Numbered from the stretch's first letter, positions 43,914-52,566 are shown. The stretch: 64,000 nt of DNA from Mucilaginibacter aurantiaciroseus (GCF_024055595.1 NZ_JAMXOF010000005.1:55729-119728), one strand, 5' to 3'. Program-made: numbers and translations. The notes: a model not told the origin generated them from the sequence alone.

Positions 43914-44318
43914 ATGAACATATTCGTAGGAAGTCTTCCGTACTCATTAGAGGAAGCAGATTTACAAGAGCTTTTCGAAGCTTATGGTGAAGTAACCACC
44001 GTGAAAGTTATTATTGACAGAGAGTCCGGCAGAAGCAAAGGTTTCGGATTTGTTGAAATGTCTGATGACGAAGCTGCACAAAAAGCAATTTCAGGCTTAA
44101 ACGGTTCTGAAATTAGCGGTCGTTCAATCGCAGTTAGCCAGGCAGAAGACAAAAAACCAGGCGATCGCAGAACCGGTGGTGGTGGCGGTGGTTTTGGTGG
44201 CGGCAACCGCGGTGGCGGTGGCGGTGGCTACTCAAGAGACAATAACAGAGGTGGTAGTGGCGGCGGTGGCGGCTACTCTAAAGATAGCAGAGGCGGCGGC
44301 GGCGGTAGCCGTTGGTAG
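43914..44318 (+). CDS. RRM-domain glycine-rich RNA-binding protein
   Basis: A single RNA recognition motif (about residues 1-80) with RNP2 (NIFVGSL) and RNP1 (KGFGFVEM), followed by a Gly/Arg/Ser-rich tail with repeats of RGGGGGGY type. The architecture matches the small cold-inducible RNA-binding proteins of cyanobacteria and Bacteroidota, which probably bind and unfold mRNA. The tail is a GGY/RGG microsatellite at the DNA level. The first ATG of a TTG-ATG pair is used. Confidence 0.92.
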   Translation: MNIFVGSLPYSLEEADLQELFEAYGEVTTVKVIIDRESGRSKGFGFVEMSDDEAAQKAISGLNGSEISGRSIAVSQAEDKKPGDRRTGGGGGGFGGGNRGGGGGGYSRDNNRGGSGGGGGYSKDSRGGGGGSRW

Positions 44319-44334
44319 TCTGTAAAAATTATTA

Positions 44335-44378
44335 AAAGCAAGGCACTTTTTTTCCACAGTGCTTTGCTTTAATTATTT
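44335..44378 (+). terminator. Terminator after the RRM gene
   Basis: 13-base arms AAAGCAAGGCACT and AGTGCTTTGCTTT (one G-U pair), 17 bases past the stop, with an AT-rich tail. Confidence 0.85.
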
Positions 44379-44383
44379 TTAAA

Positions 44384-44415
44384 ACACGCTCTCATTTTTT
44401 GTTAGCGTGCTTTTT
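44384..44415 (+). terminator. Second hairpin with T tail
   Basis: CACGCT (44385-44390) pairs with AGCGTG (44404-44409), followed by CTTTTTG. A tandem back-up terminator right after the first. Confidence 0.6.
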
Positions 44416-44580
44416 GTTGACCTTTTTTGAGTGTTTTGGTGTTGTTATTTTGCAACGCCGGTGTATTGATATACACACCACCCATAGCTAATTAAAATAC
44501 TTGCTTAATACTTTGTTGATAGGCCAATAAATTCTTTACCGGTAAAGCGGCAAATTTTAAGGGGCTTTGATACTTTTTAT

Positions 44581-44588
44581 TATTTTTG
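44581..44588 (+). promoter_or_regulatory. -7 element TATTTTTG of frr
   Basis: Exact TAnnTTTG match, 16 bases before the ATG of frr. A 14-base perfect palindrome CTTTACCGGTAAAG lies 33 bases upstream (44534-44547). No clear TTTG at the -33 position. Confidence 0.5.
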
Positions 44589-44604
44589 TCAAAAATCATA
44601 AGCA

Positions 44605-45168
44605 ATGAGCGAACTCATTAAGAAACAAGTAAATGATGCAAAAGCTTTAATGGATAAAGCGATTGATCACGCAGATAACGAATTAAACAAAATACGTGCA
44701 GGCAAAGCAAACCCATCTATGTTAGACGATATTAGCGTTGATTACTATGGCACACCAACCCCCTTAAGCCAGATAGGTAGCGTAAATACACCCGATGCAC
44801 GCACTATTGTGGTACAACCCTGGGAAAAATCGTTACTACCGGCTATCGAAAAAGCTATTAAAGAAGCCAACCTGGGTTTTAACCCGCAAAACGATGGTGT
44901 TATTATCCGCATAAACGTACCACCACTAACTGAGGAGCGCCGCCGTGATTTGGTTAAGAGAGCTAAAGGCGAAGCCGAAACTGGTAAAATTGCTATCCGT
45001 AACATTCGTAAGGATGCCAACGAAAAGATTAAAAAATTAAAAACTGAAGGTGTTTCTGAAGATGAGATAAAGGTTGGCGAAGCAGAAGTACAAAAACTGA
45101 CCGATGCCTACATTATTAAGGTTGACCAACTATCAGAATTAAAAGAGAAAGATATCATGACGGTTTAA
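44605..45168 (+). CDS. frr: Ribosome recycling factor
   Basis: A 187-residue protein that, with EF-G, splits the ribosome after termination. Signatures include LNKIRAGKANPSMLDDISVDYYG near the N-terminus (tip domain start), NPQNDGVIIRINVPPLTEERR in the middle, and RNIRKDANEKIKKL in the C-terminal helix. In most bacteria frr follows pyrH directly; here pyrH lies 2 kb away on the opposite strand beyond an ABC exporter. Confidence 0.98.
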   Translation: MSELIKKQVNDAKALMDKAIDHADNELNKIRAGKANPSMLDDISVDYYGTPTPLSQIGSVNTPDARTIVVQPWEKSLLPAIEKAIKEANLGFNPQNDGVIIRINVPPLTEERRRDLVKRAKGEAETGKIAIRNIRKDANEKIKKLKTEGVSEDEIKVGEAEVQKLTDAYIIKVDQLSELKEKDIMTV

Positions 45169-45190
45169 TTTAAACCTGATGAAAATATTG

Positions 45191-45224
45191 AAAAGGGGAT
45201 GGCTGCAAGGTTAATCCCTTTTTT
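45191..45224 (+). terminator. Terminator after frr
   Basis: AAAAGGGGAT (45191-45200) pairs with ATCCCTTTTT (45214-45223) over a 13-base loop, with a T tail, 22 bases past the frr stop. Confidence 0.82.
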
Positions 45225-45236
45225 GTTAGATACTAC

Positions 45237-45300
45237 TGTCAGTCTAAACTTGTCGAAGACCAAGACGCTTTGCTAACGGTTCGACAAGTTCATTATGACA
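45237..45300. repeat. TTCGACAAGTT inverted-repeat element
   Basis: AACTTGTCGAA (45247-45257) and TTCGACAAGTT (45280-45290) form an 11-bp perfect stem with TGTCA/TGACA at the outer ends. Elements with this core (CTTGTCGAA) are common between Sphingobacteriaceae genes and are REP-like. Confidence 0.6.
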
Positions 45301-45328
45301 AACTACTTATTAACCCCATTGTCAAATT

Positions 45329-45361
45329 AAAGGGAATGAGCCGCTTAGCCATTCCTTTTTT
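45329..45361 (+). terminator. Hairpin AAAGGGAATG/CATTCCTTT with T run
   Basis: Arms at 45329-45338 and 45350-45358 with an 11-base loop and a T run, lying just upstream of the ABC exporter gene. The T run continues into its promoter. Confidence 0.7.
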
Positions 45362-45369
45362 TATTTTTG
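45362..45369 (+). promoter_or_regulatory. -7 element TATTTTTG of the ABC exporter gene
   Basis: Exact TAnnTTTG match 9 bases before the ATG at 45379; it is fused to the T tail of the preceding hairpin, leaving a very short leader. Confidence 0.45.
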
Positions 45370-45378
45370 TATTAAAGC

Positions 45379-47133
45379 ATGAAAATATTACTTTCTTATC
45401 TTTCAAAACACCGCTTGGTGGTGATATTAGCGCTCTTTTTGGCGGCTACAAACATCGGTTTTTCCCTGCTTGATCCTTATATTACTGGCCGTATAGTCGA
45501 TAACTTTATTGAGAAATATAAAGTACTTAGTCATGACGAGTATATGTTCGGCGTGCTTAAACTGGTAGGCCTTGCTATTGGCGTGGCTATGGTATCGCGT
45601 ATAGCTAAAAATTTTCAGGATTATTTCACAAACATCATTACCCAAAAGGTGGGTGCCGAAATGTATGCGGATGGACTTAAGCATTCCCTTGAACTTCCCT
45701 ATCAGGTATTTGAGGACCAGCGCAGCGGCGAAACCCTGGGCATCCTGCAAAAGGTACGTTTAGATTGCGAAAAATTCATCACAGCTTTCATCAGCATTTT
45801 ATTTGTAAGCTTGATAGGTATGGTGTTCGTTATCGTTTACTCGGCCACGGTAAGCTATCAGGTAACGCTGGTTTATTTTGCCGCTATCCCGGTTATCACC
45901 TTTGTGAGCATGGCCATGAGCCGCAAGATAAAACGGATCCAAAAAAACATCGTTGCCGAAACCACCGCATTGGCAGGTTCAACTACCGAATCGTTAAGAA
46001 ATATTGAACTCATTAAAAGCCTTGGCCTTGCCAAACAAGAGATCAAACGCCTAAACACAACAACCTACAAGATCCTCGATCTGGAGTTAAAAAAGGTGAA
46101 ATATGTGCGGAGCATGAGCTTTGTACAAGGCACTACAGTAAACTTTGTGCGGAGTGTTATGGTGGTAGTTTTACTAATGCTGATATTTAAGCAAACCATT
46201 TCGCCGGGACAATATTTTAGTTTTTTATTCTATTCGTTCTTCCTGTTTAACCCATTGCAGGAGCTTGGTAACGTTATATTAAGCTGGCGCGAGGCCGAGG
46301 TTTCTTTAGCTAACTTTAAAAAAATCCTAAGTATCCCTATCGACAAGAAACCGGAAAAACCGGTATTATTAGAAAAGGTACGAAGCCTCGCATTTAGCGA
46401 TGTAAGCTTTAAACATCTAACCGCAAACCGCAACGCGCTTAACAATATCAGCTTTAAATCCAATACCGGCGAAACTATTGCCTTTGTTGGGCCATCGGGA
46501 TCAGGTAAAACTACGTTGGTGAAGCTGTTGGTTGGTTTGTACCAGCCGTTAGAAGGTGATATCTTGTATAACGATATCCTAAGCAAAGAAATTGACCTTG
46601 ACCAGCTGCGCGAAAAAATTGGTTTTGTAACCCAGGACACACAATTATTCTCGGGCACCATCCGCGAGAATTTGCTGTTTGTGAACCCAACCGCTATCGA
46701 CGAGGAATGTATGAACGTACTGCAGCGCGCTGCCTGCCAAACCCTACTTTCCCGTGCCGATAATGGCCTGGATACCGTAATTGGTGAAGGTGGTGTAAAG
46801 GTATCCGGTGGAGAGAAACAACGTTTATCCATTGCCCGTGCACTGCTCCGTAAACCGGATATATTGGTATTTGACGAGGCTACGTCTTCATTGGATTCTA
46901 TTACCGAGGAAGAAATAACCGATACCATCCGCGATGTATCTGTACTGAACGATCATATTACTATATTGATAGCCCACCGCTTGTCAACCATTATGCATGC
47001 CGATTGCATCTATGTATTGGAGAAAGGGCACATTATCGAATCCGGTAAGCATCACGATCTGATAGATCAGAAAGGCCTATATTACGCCATGTGGAGGCAA
47101 CAGATTGGTGAGAAGCATACAGTGGATGCGTAA
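45379..47133 (+). CDS. ABC exporter, fused permease and ATPase (MsbA/MdlB-like)
   Basis: A 584-residue half-transporter. Six membrane helices in about residues 10-300, then an ATPase domain with Walker A (GPSGSGKTT), Q loop (VTQDTQLFSG), signature VSGGEKQRLSIARALL, Walker B (ILVFDEATSSLD) and the switch His in IAHRLST. Works as a homodimer or heterodimer exporting lipid, peptide or drugs; the substrate is unknown. Its promoter directly follows a terminator, so it is independently controlled. Confidence 0.92.
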   Translation: MKILLSYLSKHRLVVILALFLAATNIGFSLLDPYITGRIVDNFIEKYKVLSHDEYMFGVLKLVGLAIGVAMVSRIAKNFQDYFTNIITQKVGAEMYADGLKHSLELPYQVFEDQRSGETLGILQKVRLDCEKFITAFISILFVSLIGMVFVIVYSATVSYQVTLVYFAAIPVITFVSMAMSRKIKRIQKNIVAETTALAGSTTESLRNIELIKSLGLAKQEIKRLNTTTYKILDLELKKVKYVRSMSFVQGTTVNFVRSVMVVVLLMLIFKQTISPGQYFSFLFYSFFLFNPLQELGNVILSWREAEVSLANFKKILSIPIDKKPEKPVLLEKVRSLAFSDVSFKHLTANRNALNNISFKSNTGETIAFVGPSGSGKTTLVKLLVGLYQPLEGDILYNDILSKEIDLDQLREKIGFVTQDTQLFSGTIRENLLFVNPTAIDEECMNVLQRAACQTLLSRADNGLDTVIGEGGVKVSGGEKQRLSIARALLRKPDILVFDEATSSLDSITEEEITDTIRDVSVLNDHITILIAHRLSTIMHADCIYVLEKGHIIESGKHHDLIDQKGLYYAMWRQQIGEKHTVDA

Positions 47134-47161
47134 ATAAACCAGGTATGCCATGCACCTCCCC

Positions 47162-47248
47162 CGAGCGTTATCGGTAACGATAGCGTAGCAATCCCATACT
47201 TACAGAGCCGCAGACATGTCTATCTAAGATTGCCACGCTACGCTCAGC
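47162..47248. repeat. GCGTAGCAATC...GATTGCCACGCTACGC inverted repeat
   Basis: GCGTAGCAATC at 47183-47193 is complementary to GATTG-CACGCTACGC at 47228-47243 apart from a 4-base bulge. Its arms are the inner part of the CGTCATTGCGAG family (see 52567-52660). Confidence 0.6.
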
Positions 47249-47271
47249 AATTACGGTTAGTTATAACAAAG

Positions 47272-47344
47272 AAAGCCCCGCTAAATAAACTGCCCCCAAA
47301 AGTTAAATACTTATTGGGGGCAGTTTAAAAATCAGCAGGGCTTT
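47272..47344. terminator. Nested bidirectional terminator
   Basis: Outer arms AAAGCCC (47272-47278) and GGGCTTT (47338-47344) enclose a second stem of 12 bases, AAACTGCCCCCA (47287-47298) and TGGGGGCAGTTT (47315-47326). It separates the convergent ABC exporter and pyrH genes. Confidence 0.85.
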
Positions 47345-47359
47345 AATCTTAACAAGCTT

Positions 47360-48064
47360 TTATTTTACCAGCGTACCAATTGGTTCGCCTTTGGCAATTT
47401 TCATGAAGTTGCCTTCTTTGTTCATATCAAAAACGATAATAGGAAGTTTATTTTCCTGGCAAAGGGTAATGGCGGTCATGTCCATTACGTTTAGGCCTTT
47501 GTCGTATACTTCCTGGAAGCTGATCTCATCATAGCGGGTTGCTAACGGATCTTTCTCCGGGTCAGCAGTATAGATACCATCCACACGGGTACCTTTCAGT
47601 ACAACGTCTGCCTTTATCTCTATGGCACGTAATGATGCTGCTGTATCCGTAGTAAAATATGGGTTACCTGTACCCGCACCAAATATCACAATTTTACCAA
47701 CTTCCAAATGGTGCATAGCGCGGCGGCGGATGTATGGCTCACAAATCTGTTCCATTTTAATTGCCGACTGTAAGCGGGTTTCTACTCCAATGCTTTCCAA
47801 GGCATTTTGTAGCGCCATACAGTTTATAACGGTTGCAAGCATGCCCATATAATCGGCCTGGGCGCGTTCCATGCCGCTTTTTTCGGCACTAAGTCCTCTA
47901 AAAATATTACCACCACCAACAACTATGGCAATTTCGATACCCTCGTCTTTAACCGCTTTTATATCGTACGCGTATTGCAGAACCTGGTTGTTATCAATAC
48001 CGTACTGGCGTTCGCCCATCAGGGATTCGCCGCTAAGCTTTAGTAGGACTCTTTTGTATTTCAT
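47360..48064 (-). CDS. pyrH: UMP kinase
   Basis: Phosphorylates UMP to UDP as a hexamer, allosterically controlled by GTP and UTP. The 234 residues show the amino-acid-kinase fold: [14 protein letters not shown] at the N-terminus, [25 protein letters not shown] and the C-terminal GEPIGTLV. Normally tsf-pyrH-frr are together; here pyrH is alone on this strand. Confidence 0.97.
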   Translation of the reverse strand: MKYKRVLLKLSGESLMGERQYGIDNNQVLQYAYDIKAVKDEGIEIAIVVGGGNIFRGLSAEKSGMERAQADYMGMLATVINCMALQNALESIGVETRLQSAIKMEQICEPYIRRRAMHHLEVGKIVIFGAGTGNPYFTTDTAASLRAIEIKADVVLKGTRVDGIYTADPEKDPLATRYDEISFQEVYDKGLNVMDMTAITLCQENKLPIIVFDMNKEGNFMKIAKGEPIGTLVK

Positions 48065-48114
48065 TTATAAGGAAGATTTATCAAAAATAGATAATAAATG
48101 GTATTGTTAAAGTT

Positions 48115-49236
48115 TTATGTTGTAGGTGTTAAATAATTCCCCTGCAATATCGTTGCCAGTGTTTGGAATTGTGCGTTAAAGATGATCAGATCGGCATCAA
48201 AGCCTGCCTTTATCCTACCCTTTGTTTTTTTTCCGGCAAGTTCCGCAGGATAAAGAGTTGCCATGTTAACGGCTTCAGCCAGTTCAATCCCTACATGCTC
48301 TACGCAGTTTTGTACGGCTTTTAGCATGGTTAAACTTGATCCGGATAGCGTACCATCGGGCATTACGTATTTGTTGCCTTCTAAGCGGTGCTGATAAGCG
48401 CCTTCGGTAGCCGCGGTAACGGCATCAGTTATCAAAAATAATTTATCGCCCAGCTCGCGTTTGGCTAAACGGATCATCGGCCAATCCACATGGTTACCAT
48501 CAGCAACAATACTGGAATATGGCTTTTCTTCGAATATGGCTGGAATATATCCCGGTTCGCGGTGGTGCATTTGCGGCATGGCATTAAACAAATGCGTTAC
48601 CGCCGGGATCGGTTTATTTAAAAAGCCTTTTCCCTGCTCGTAAGTAGCATTGCTATGGCCGGATGATATGATGATGCCCTGCGCGTGCAGGTAATCTATC
48701 ACGTCCTGGTCCTGTAGCTCCGGCGCAATGGTTATCATCGTGATAACACCATCAGCCTGTTCTACCCAGCTTTTAACTTCGGCAAGCGTTGCTTTCTTGA
48801 TCAGTTCGGCAGGGTGTGCGCCTTTTTTGGCTACGTTTAAATATGGCCCTTCCAGGTGTACGCCCCAAAAGTTGCCCCTTGCATTTGCGCGGTATTCTTT
48901 TGCTGCCGCGATGCCTGCCTCAACAATCTCATTGGTGTTTGTCCCGATGGTTGCAAAGAAGCCTGTAGTTCCCTGGTTTAGCAGGTCATCCTCCATACGT
49001 TTTAGGGCAGATACTTCTGGTTTGCCGGCAAACAGTTTACCGCCGCTGCCATAGATCTGCAGGTCGATAAAACCAGGTGCAAGGTAAGCGCCGTTAAGGT
49101 CTTTCTTTTCAGCATCCGCAGGGATGCTGGTTTCGTCAATAATAGCGTTTATATGGCTGCCTTTAATTAAAACGGCTTTGCCCTTGGCGATGGTACCGCC
49201 GGAGATGAGTTTAAGGTTGTAAAGTGCTGTTATCAT
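48115..49236 (-). CDS. nagA: N-acetylglucosamine-6-phosphate deacetylase
   Basis: Removes acetate from GlcNAc-6-phosphate, feeding amino-sugar recycling. The amidohydrolase fold shows the family pattern PGFIDLQIYGSGG (in place of the HxH seen in many relatives), HLEGPYLN, SSGHSNATYEQ, VTHLFNAMPQMHHREPG and LITDAV. At 373 residues it is complete. No nagB or GlcNAc importer is near. Confidence 0.92.
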   Translation of the reverse strand: MITALYNLKLISGGTIAKGKAVLIKGSHINAIIDETSIPADAEKKDLNGAYLAPGFIDLQIYGSGGKLFAGKPEVSALKRMEDDLLNQGTTGFFATIGTNTNEIVEAGIAAAKEYRANARGNFWGVHLEGPYLNVAKKGAHPAELIKKATLAEVKSWVEQADGVITMITIAPELQDQDVIDYLHAQGIIISSGHSNATYEQGKGFLNKPIPAVTHLFNAMPQMHHREPGYIPAIFEEKPYSSIVADGNHVDWPMIRLAKRELGDKLFLITDAVTAATEGAYQHRLEGNKYVMPDGTLSGSSLTMLKAVQNCVEHVGIELAEAVNMATLYPAELAGKKTKGRIKAGFDADLIIFNAQFQTLATILQGNYLTPTT

Positions 49237-49396
49237 ATAAGCCCTCTCTAAACGATATAGCCCTCATGAACACCATAAGGAATATACCCGGTGAATAATC
49301 TCCTCCGCTGGTTAGCGGAGAGACTTTATATTTAATTTTAACTAATCCCCTTTTGCAACAAAGCCCTCCCTACCGGGGAAGGTTGGATGGGGCAAG

Positions 49397-49430
49397 CAAA
49401 AAAAATCCCCCTCGTTAATAACGAGGGGGG
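49397..49430 (-). terminator. Terminator of the rplM-rpsI-rpsB-tsf operon
   Basis: 10-base GC-rich arms CCCCCTCGTT (49407-49416) and AACGAGGGGG (49420-49429); on the minus strand they are followed by a run of T (A run at 49398-49405 on the plus strand), 10 bases after the tsf stop. Confidence 0.9.
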
Positions 49431-49439
49431 ATAATATAA

Positions 49440-50291
49440 TTAAGCTCCTAAAGCTACTCGCTTAAATGCTGTAACGGTTAGGCCTTTATCAACCGCGTCT
49501 AAGAACTGTGCTACAGTTTTAGAAGAGTCTTTAACAAACTCCTGGTTTAATAAGGTAGAGTCTTTGTAAAATTTGTTCAGTTTACCTGCAGCTATCTTTT
49601 CAACCATTGCTTCCGGTTTGCCTTCCGCGCGGATCTGATCTTTTGCAATTTCAGTTTCACGTTCGATGGTTGTTGAATCAACACCATCTTTATCGATAGC
49701 AACAGGGTTCATGGCAGCAATTTGCATTGCAACGTCTTTACCTGCTTCATCAGCGCCGGCAACATCTTTGCTTAAACCAACCAATACACCTAAACGGTAG
49801 TTACCGTGGATGTAAGCTACAACTTTATCACCTTCGATAACTTCGTATTTAGATACGCCGATCTTTTCGCCGATCTTACCTGTTTTGTCGATGATAGCAT
49901 CACCAATTTTTACAGTAGTATTTTCAACGTCGATACTAAGGTCGTAAAGGGCTTCGATAGAAGCAGGTTTGCTTTGAACAGCCGCGTTTGCAATTTCGTT
50001 AGCGAAAGCAACAAACTCAGCGTTTTTAGCCACAAAATCTGTTTCGCAGTTAAGTTCGATAACAACACCTGTTTTGAAATCTTCTGAAGTACGTGCTATA
50101 ACAACACCTTCGTTAGATTCGCGGTCCTGGCGGCTTGCAGCAACTTTAGCACCTTTTTTTCTTAAAAAATCAATAGCAGCTTCAAAATCGCCATTGGTTT
50201 CAGTTAAAGCTTTTTTGCAATCCATCATGCCCGCACCTGTTTGCTGGCGCAGTTTGTTTACATCTGATGCAGATATTTGTACTGTAGACAT
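49440..50291 (-). CDS. tsf: Elongation factor Ts
   Basis: Exchanges GDP for GTP on EF-Tu. Starts MSTVQISASDVNKLRQQTGAGMMDCKKAL with the TGAGMMDCK motif that contacts EF-Tu, followed by two core subdomains and a C-terminal module. ATG at 50291 is chosen; an extra in-frame start at 50354 would add 21 residues not in the family. Follows rpsB after an unusually long, repeat-filled gap of 146 bases. Confidence 0.97.
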   Translation of the reverse strand: MSTVQISASDVNKLRQQTGAGMMDCKKALTETNGDFEAAIDFLRKKGAKVAASRQDRESNEGVVIARTSEDFKTGVVIELNCETDFVAKNAEFVAFANEIANAAVQSKPASIEALYDLSIDVENTTVKIGDAIIDKTGKIGEKIGVSKYEVIEGDKVVAYIHGNYRLGVLVGLSKDVAGADEAGKDVAMQIAAMNPVAIDKDGVDSTTIERETEIAKDQIRAEGKPEAMVEKIAAGKLNKFYKDSTLLNQEFVKDSSKTVAQFLDAVDKGLTVTAFKRVALGA

Positions 50292-50304
50292 TTTGTTTTG
50301 GTTA

Positions 50305-50435
50305 AATAGTGGGTAGTGGTGGTGAGTAGTTGTTTTACTTATCATCCCCAGCACTAAATTTTATTAATGAGTAAGTGGTGAATAGTAAACGGTAAGTTTA
50401 AACAACTCACTATTCACTAATCACCACTCACTTAA
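50305..50435. repeat. Inverted repeat of GTGAGTGGTGAATAG words between rpsB and tsf
   Basis: Left part (about 50311-50335: GTGGGTAGTGGTGGTGAGTAG) and right part (about 50404-50432: CTCACTATTCACTAATCACC) are imperfect complements, and the loop has another GAGTAAGTGGTGAATAG. It lies within the ribosomal operon. The same words recur at 10001-10035. Confidence 0.55.
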
Positions 50436-50437
50436 AA

Positions 50438-51292
50438 TTATTCTTCTGTTGAATCAGCAGCAGGAGCCTCAGTTTCAGTAGCCTCAGCGGTTACTTCTGC
50501 AGTCCTTTTACGTTTGCCACCTTCAGAGCGGTCAGCTACTTCAGGAGCATCAGCTTTTGCTTTTGAAGCTGCTGCTTCTTTTTCAGTTTCGTCTTCTTTT
50601 TCGCGTTTGCGCTCATCTAAACCTTCTTCGATTGCTTTGATGATAATACCGGTGATCAATGAAATTGATTTGGTAGCATCGTCATTCGCCGGGATAGGGA
50701 AATCGATGTTCGAAGGATCAGAGTTTGTATCAACCATCGCGAAAGTCGGGATGTTTAATTTCAAAGCCTCAGATACTGCGATGTGCTCTTTCTTAACGTC
50801 GATCAGGAACAACGCAGCAGGTAAACGGTTTAGATCCGCAATACCACCTAACAATGTTTCTAATTTGATACGCTCGCGCTGTATCATCAAACGCTCTTTC
50901 TTAGAAAGGTTGCTATAAGTACCGTCTTTAGTCAATTTATCGATGTTTGACATCTTTTTGATCGACTTGCGTACGGTAGCAAAGTTGGTTAACATACCAC
51001 CCAACCAACGCTCGGTGATGTAAGGCATATTTACGCCTTTTGCATATTCAGCTACGATATCTTTCGCTTGTTTCTTTGTTGCTACGAATAATATTTTACG
51101 ACCTGATTTTACAATTTGTTTAATTGCTGCAGCAGCCTCTTCAACCTTTGATAAGGTTTTATTTAAATCTATAATGTGGATACCGTTACGCTCCATGAAA
51201 ATGTACTGTGACATTTTCGGATCCCATTTGCGGGTAAGGTGACCAAAGTGTACACCTGCATCCAGTAAGTCCTGATATGTTGTTCTTGCCAT
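50438..51292 (-). CDS. rpsB: 30S ribosomal protein S2
   Basis: Small-subunit protein that helps S1 bind. Starts MARTTYQDLLDAGVHFGHLTRKWDPKM, with FGHLTRKW typical of S2, and continues to a conserved core. The last ~60 residues are an Ala/Glu/Lys-rich low-complexity tail, common in Bacteroidota S2. An upstream in-frame start at 51388 is not supported; ATG at 51292 is used. Confidence 0.97.
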   Translation of the reverse strand: MARTTYQDLLDAGVHFGHLTRKWDPKMSQYIFMERNGIHIIDLNKTLSKVEEAAAAIKQIVKSGRKILFVATKKQAKDIVAEYAKGVNMPYITERWLGGMLTNFATVRKSIKKMSNIDKLTKDGTYSNLSKKERLMIQRERIKLETLLGGIADLNRLPAALFLIDVKKEHIAVSEALKLNIPTFAMVDTNSDPSNIDFPIPANDDATKSISLITGIIIKAIEEGLDERKREKEDETEKEAAASKAKADAPEVADRSEGGKRKRTAEVTAEATETEAPAADSTEE

Positions 51293-51311
51293 TGTTTGTG
51301 TCCTCCTTAAA

Positions 51312-51698
51312 TTATCGTTTACTGAATTGGAATTTCTTACGTGCTTTCTTGCGTCCTGGTTTTTTACGCTCAACCATACGGTCATCACGTGTCATTAAAC
51401 CTTTAGCGCGTAATGCTGGTTTTTTCTCCGGATCCAGTTCAACAATAGCTTTCGCAATAGCTAAACGAACGGCTTCTGCCTGGCCTTTAACACCACCACC
51501 TGCAACGTTTACTTTAACATCAAATTTACCGGCAGAGCCAGAAACTTCTGTTGATTGCATAACGATGTACTGTAATGGTAAGGTAGGGAAGTACTCTTTG
51601 TAATCTTTACCGTTAACGATAATGGTGCCGGTGCCATCGTTCAAATAGATACGGGCCACAGCGGTTTTTCTTCTGCCTGAAGTGTTAGTTGTTGGCAT
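51312..51698 (-). CDS. rpsI: 30S ribosomal protein S9
   Basis: A 128-residue small-subunit protein whose basic C-terminal tail reaches the P-site. GRRKTAVARIYLNDGTG at the N-terminus and KPGRKKARKKFQFSKR at the end are the family hallmarks. Second gene of the operon, 25 bases after rplM. Confidence 0.98.
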   Translation of the reverse strand: MPTTNTSGRRKTAVARIYLNDGTGTIIVNGKDYKEYFPTLPLQYIVMQSTEVSGSAGKFDVKVNVAGGGVKGQAEAVRLAIAKAIVELDPEKKPALRAKGLMTRDDRMVERKKPGRKKARKKFQFSKR

Positions 51699-51723
51699 TT
51701 TCTTTTCTCCTTGTGATTAAAAA

Positions 51724-52161
51724 TTAAATGGTTGTTGGATTTTGAGCGGCATGAGGATGCTCTGCACCTGCGTAAACATGCAGGTTACCATAAATAGCAC
51801 GGCCTAAACGATTTTTAGGTAACATACCACGTACGGCTTTTTCAATCACACGCTCAGGATGCTTTACCATTAACTCTTTTGGAGAAATGAAACGCTGACC
51901 ACCCGGGTAACCGGTGTAAGAAACATACTGCTTTTCGCTGAATTTGTTTCCGGTCAGTTTAACCTTGTCTGCATTGATAACGATCACATTATCTCCGCAG
52001 TCTACGTGTGGGGTGAACCCTGGCTTGTGTTTACCTCTGATCATCATTGCGATCTTAGTACACAAGCGCCCCAAAATCTCATTGTTTGCATCAACAACAA
52101 CCCATTCTTTATTAACGGTTTTCTTGTTGGCTGAGACAGTTTTGTAACTTAACGTATTCAC
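51724..52161 (-). CDS. rplM: 50S ribosomal protein L13
   Basis: A 145-residue early-assembly protein of the large subunit. WVVVDANNEILGRLCTKIA and the KPGFTPHVDCGD-VIVINADKV segment are canonical. First gene of the ribosomal operon; a full consensus promoter with a hairpin at the expected transcript start lies 37-85 bases upstream. Confidence 0.98.
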   Translation of the reverse strand: MNTLSYKTVSANKKTVNKEWVVVDANNEILGRLCTKIAMMIRGKHKPGFTPHVDCGDNVIVINADKVKLTGNKFSEKQYVSYTGYPGGQRFISPKELMVKHPERVIEKAVRGMLPKNRLGRAIYGNLHVYAGAEHPHAAQNPTTI

Positions 52162-52197
52162 TTGCTTTTAATTAAATTTATTAAACGTATACTTTAC

Positions 52198-52246
52198 CCC
52201 GTAATTACGGGACTGCAAAGATACGCCTATTTATTTAATTTACAAA
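52198..52246 (-). promoter_or_regulatory. Consensus promoter of the rplM operon with a start-site palindrome
   Basis: On the minus strand TTTG (52246-52243), 19 bases, TATCTTTG (52223-52216): a full match to the Bacteroidota consensus. CCCGTAATTACGGG at 52198-52211 is a 14-base perfect palindrome that would form a hairpin right at the 5' end of the message, about 37 bases before the rplM start. Confidence 0.75.
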
Positions 52247-52566
52247 TGGTTTATGAGGAATTATTGGACGGGTAAAGAGGGATGGGGTTAGGTTATTGGG
52301 TTAGCGTAAAATCGGGATAGGTTTTTTGATGGATTTGGTTTGTTAAGTGATTTAATTAGGTAAAAGCAGTTATCGTTAAGTAGAAAAGCGGCGGTTTAAA
52401 CTATTATTATTTTATGGGCGTTGCCTGCGGCCCGGGCTATCCGTTGCAACTCCTCATTTCAGGCTGCCGATAGATGCCGCCTTACATTCCGGGGTTTACA
52501 CTGCTATCCCTAACGCGGCCGTCTTAAATGCAAAAAGACGCGAAGTACCGCGTCTCTAAACCAACC
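52247..52566. other. Intergenic region without recognised genes
   Basis: Between the rplM promoter and the CATTGCGAG repeat no open frame with coding character is seen. It holds AT-rich DNA, a GC-rich stretch near 52420-52500, and a short hairpin GACGCG-AAGTAC-CGCGTC near 52536. Confidence 0.5.

Noticed and set aside
44170..44318. Tandem repeat or CRISPR-like array
   Set aside because: The GGTGGCGG repeats are codons of the Gly-rich tail of the RRM protein, with no spacers.
45240..45300. tRNA-like T-loop (GGTTCGA)
   Set aside because: The word belongs to the TTCGACAAG inverted repeat; no acceptor or anticodon stem surrounds it.
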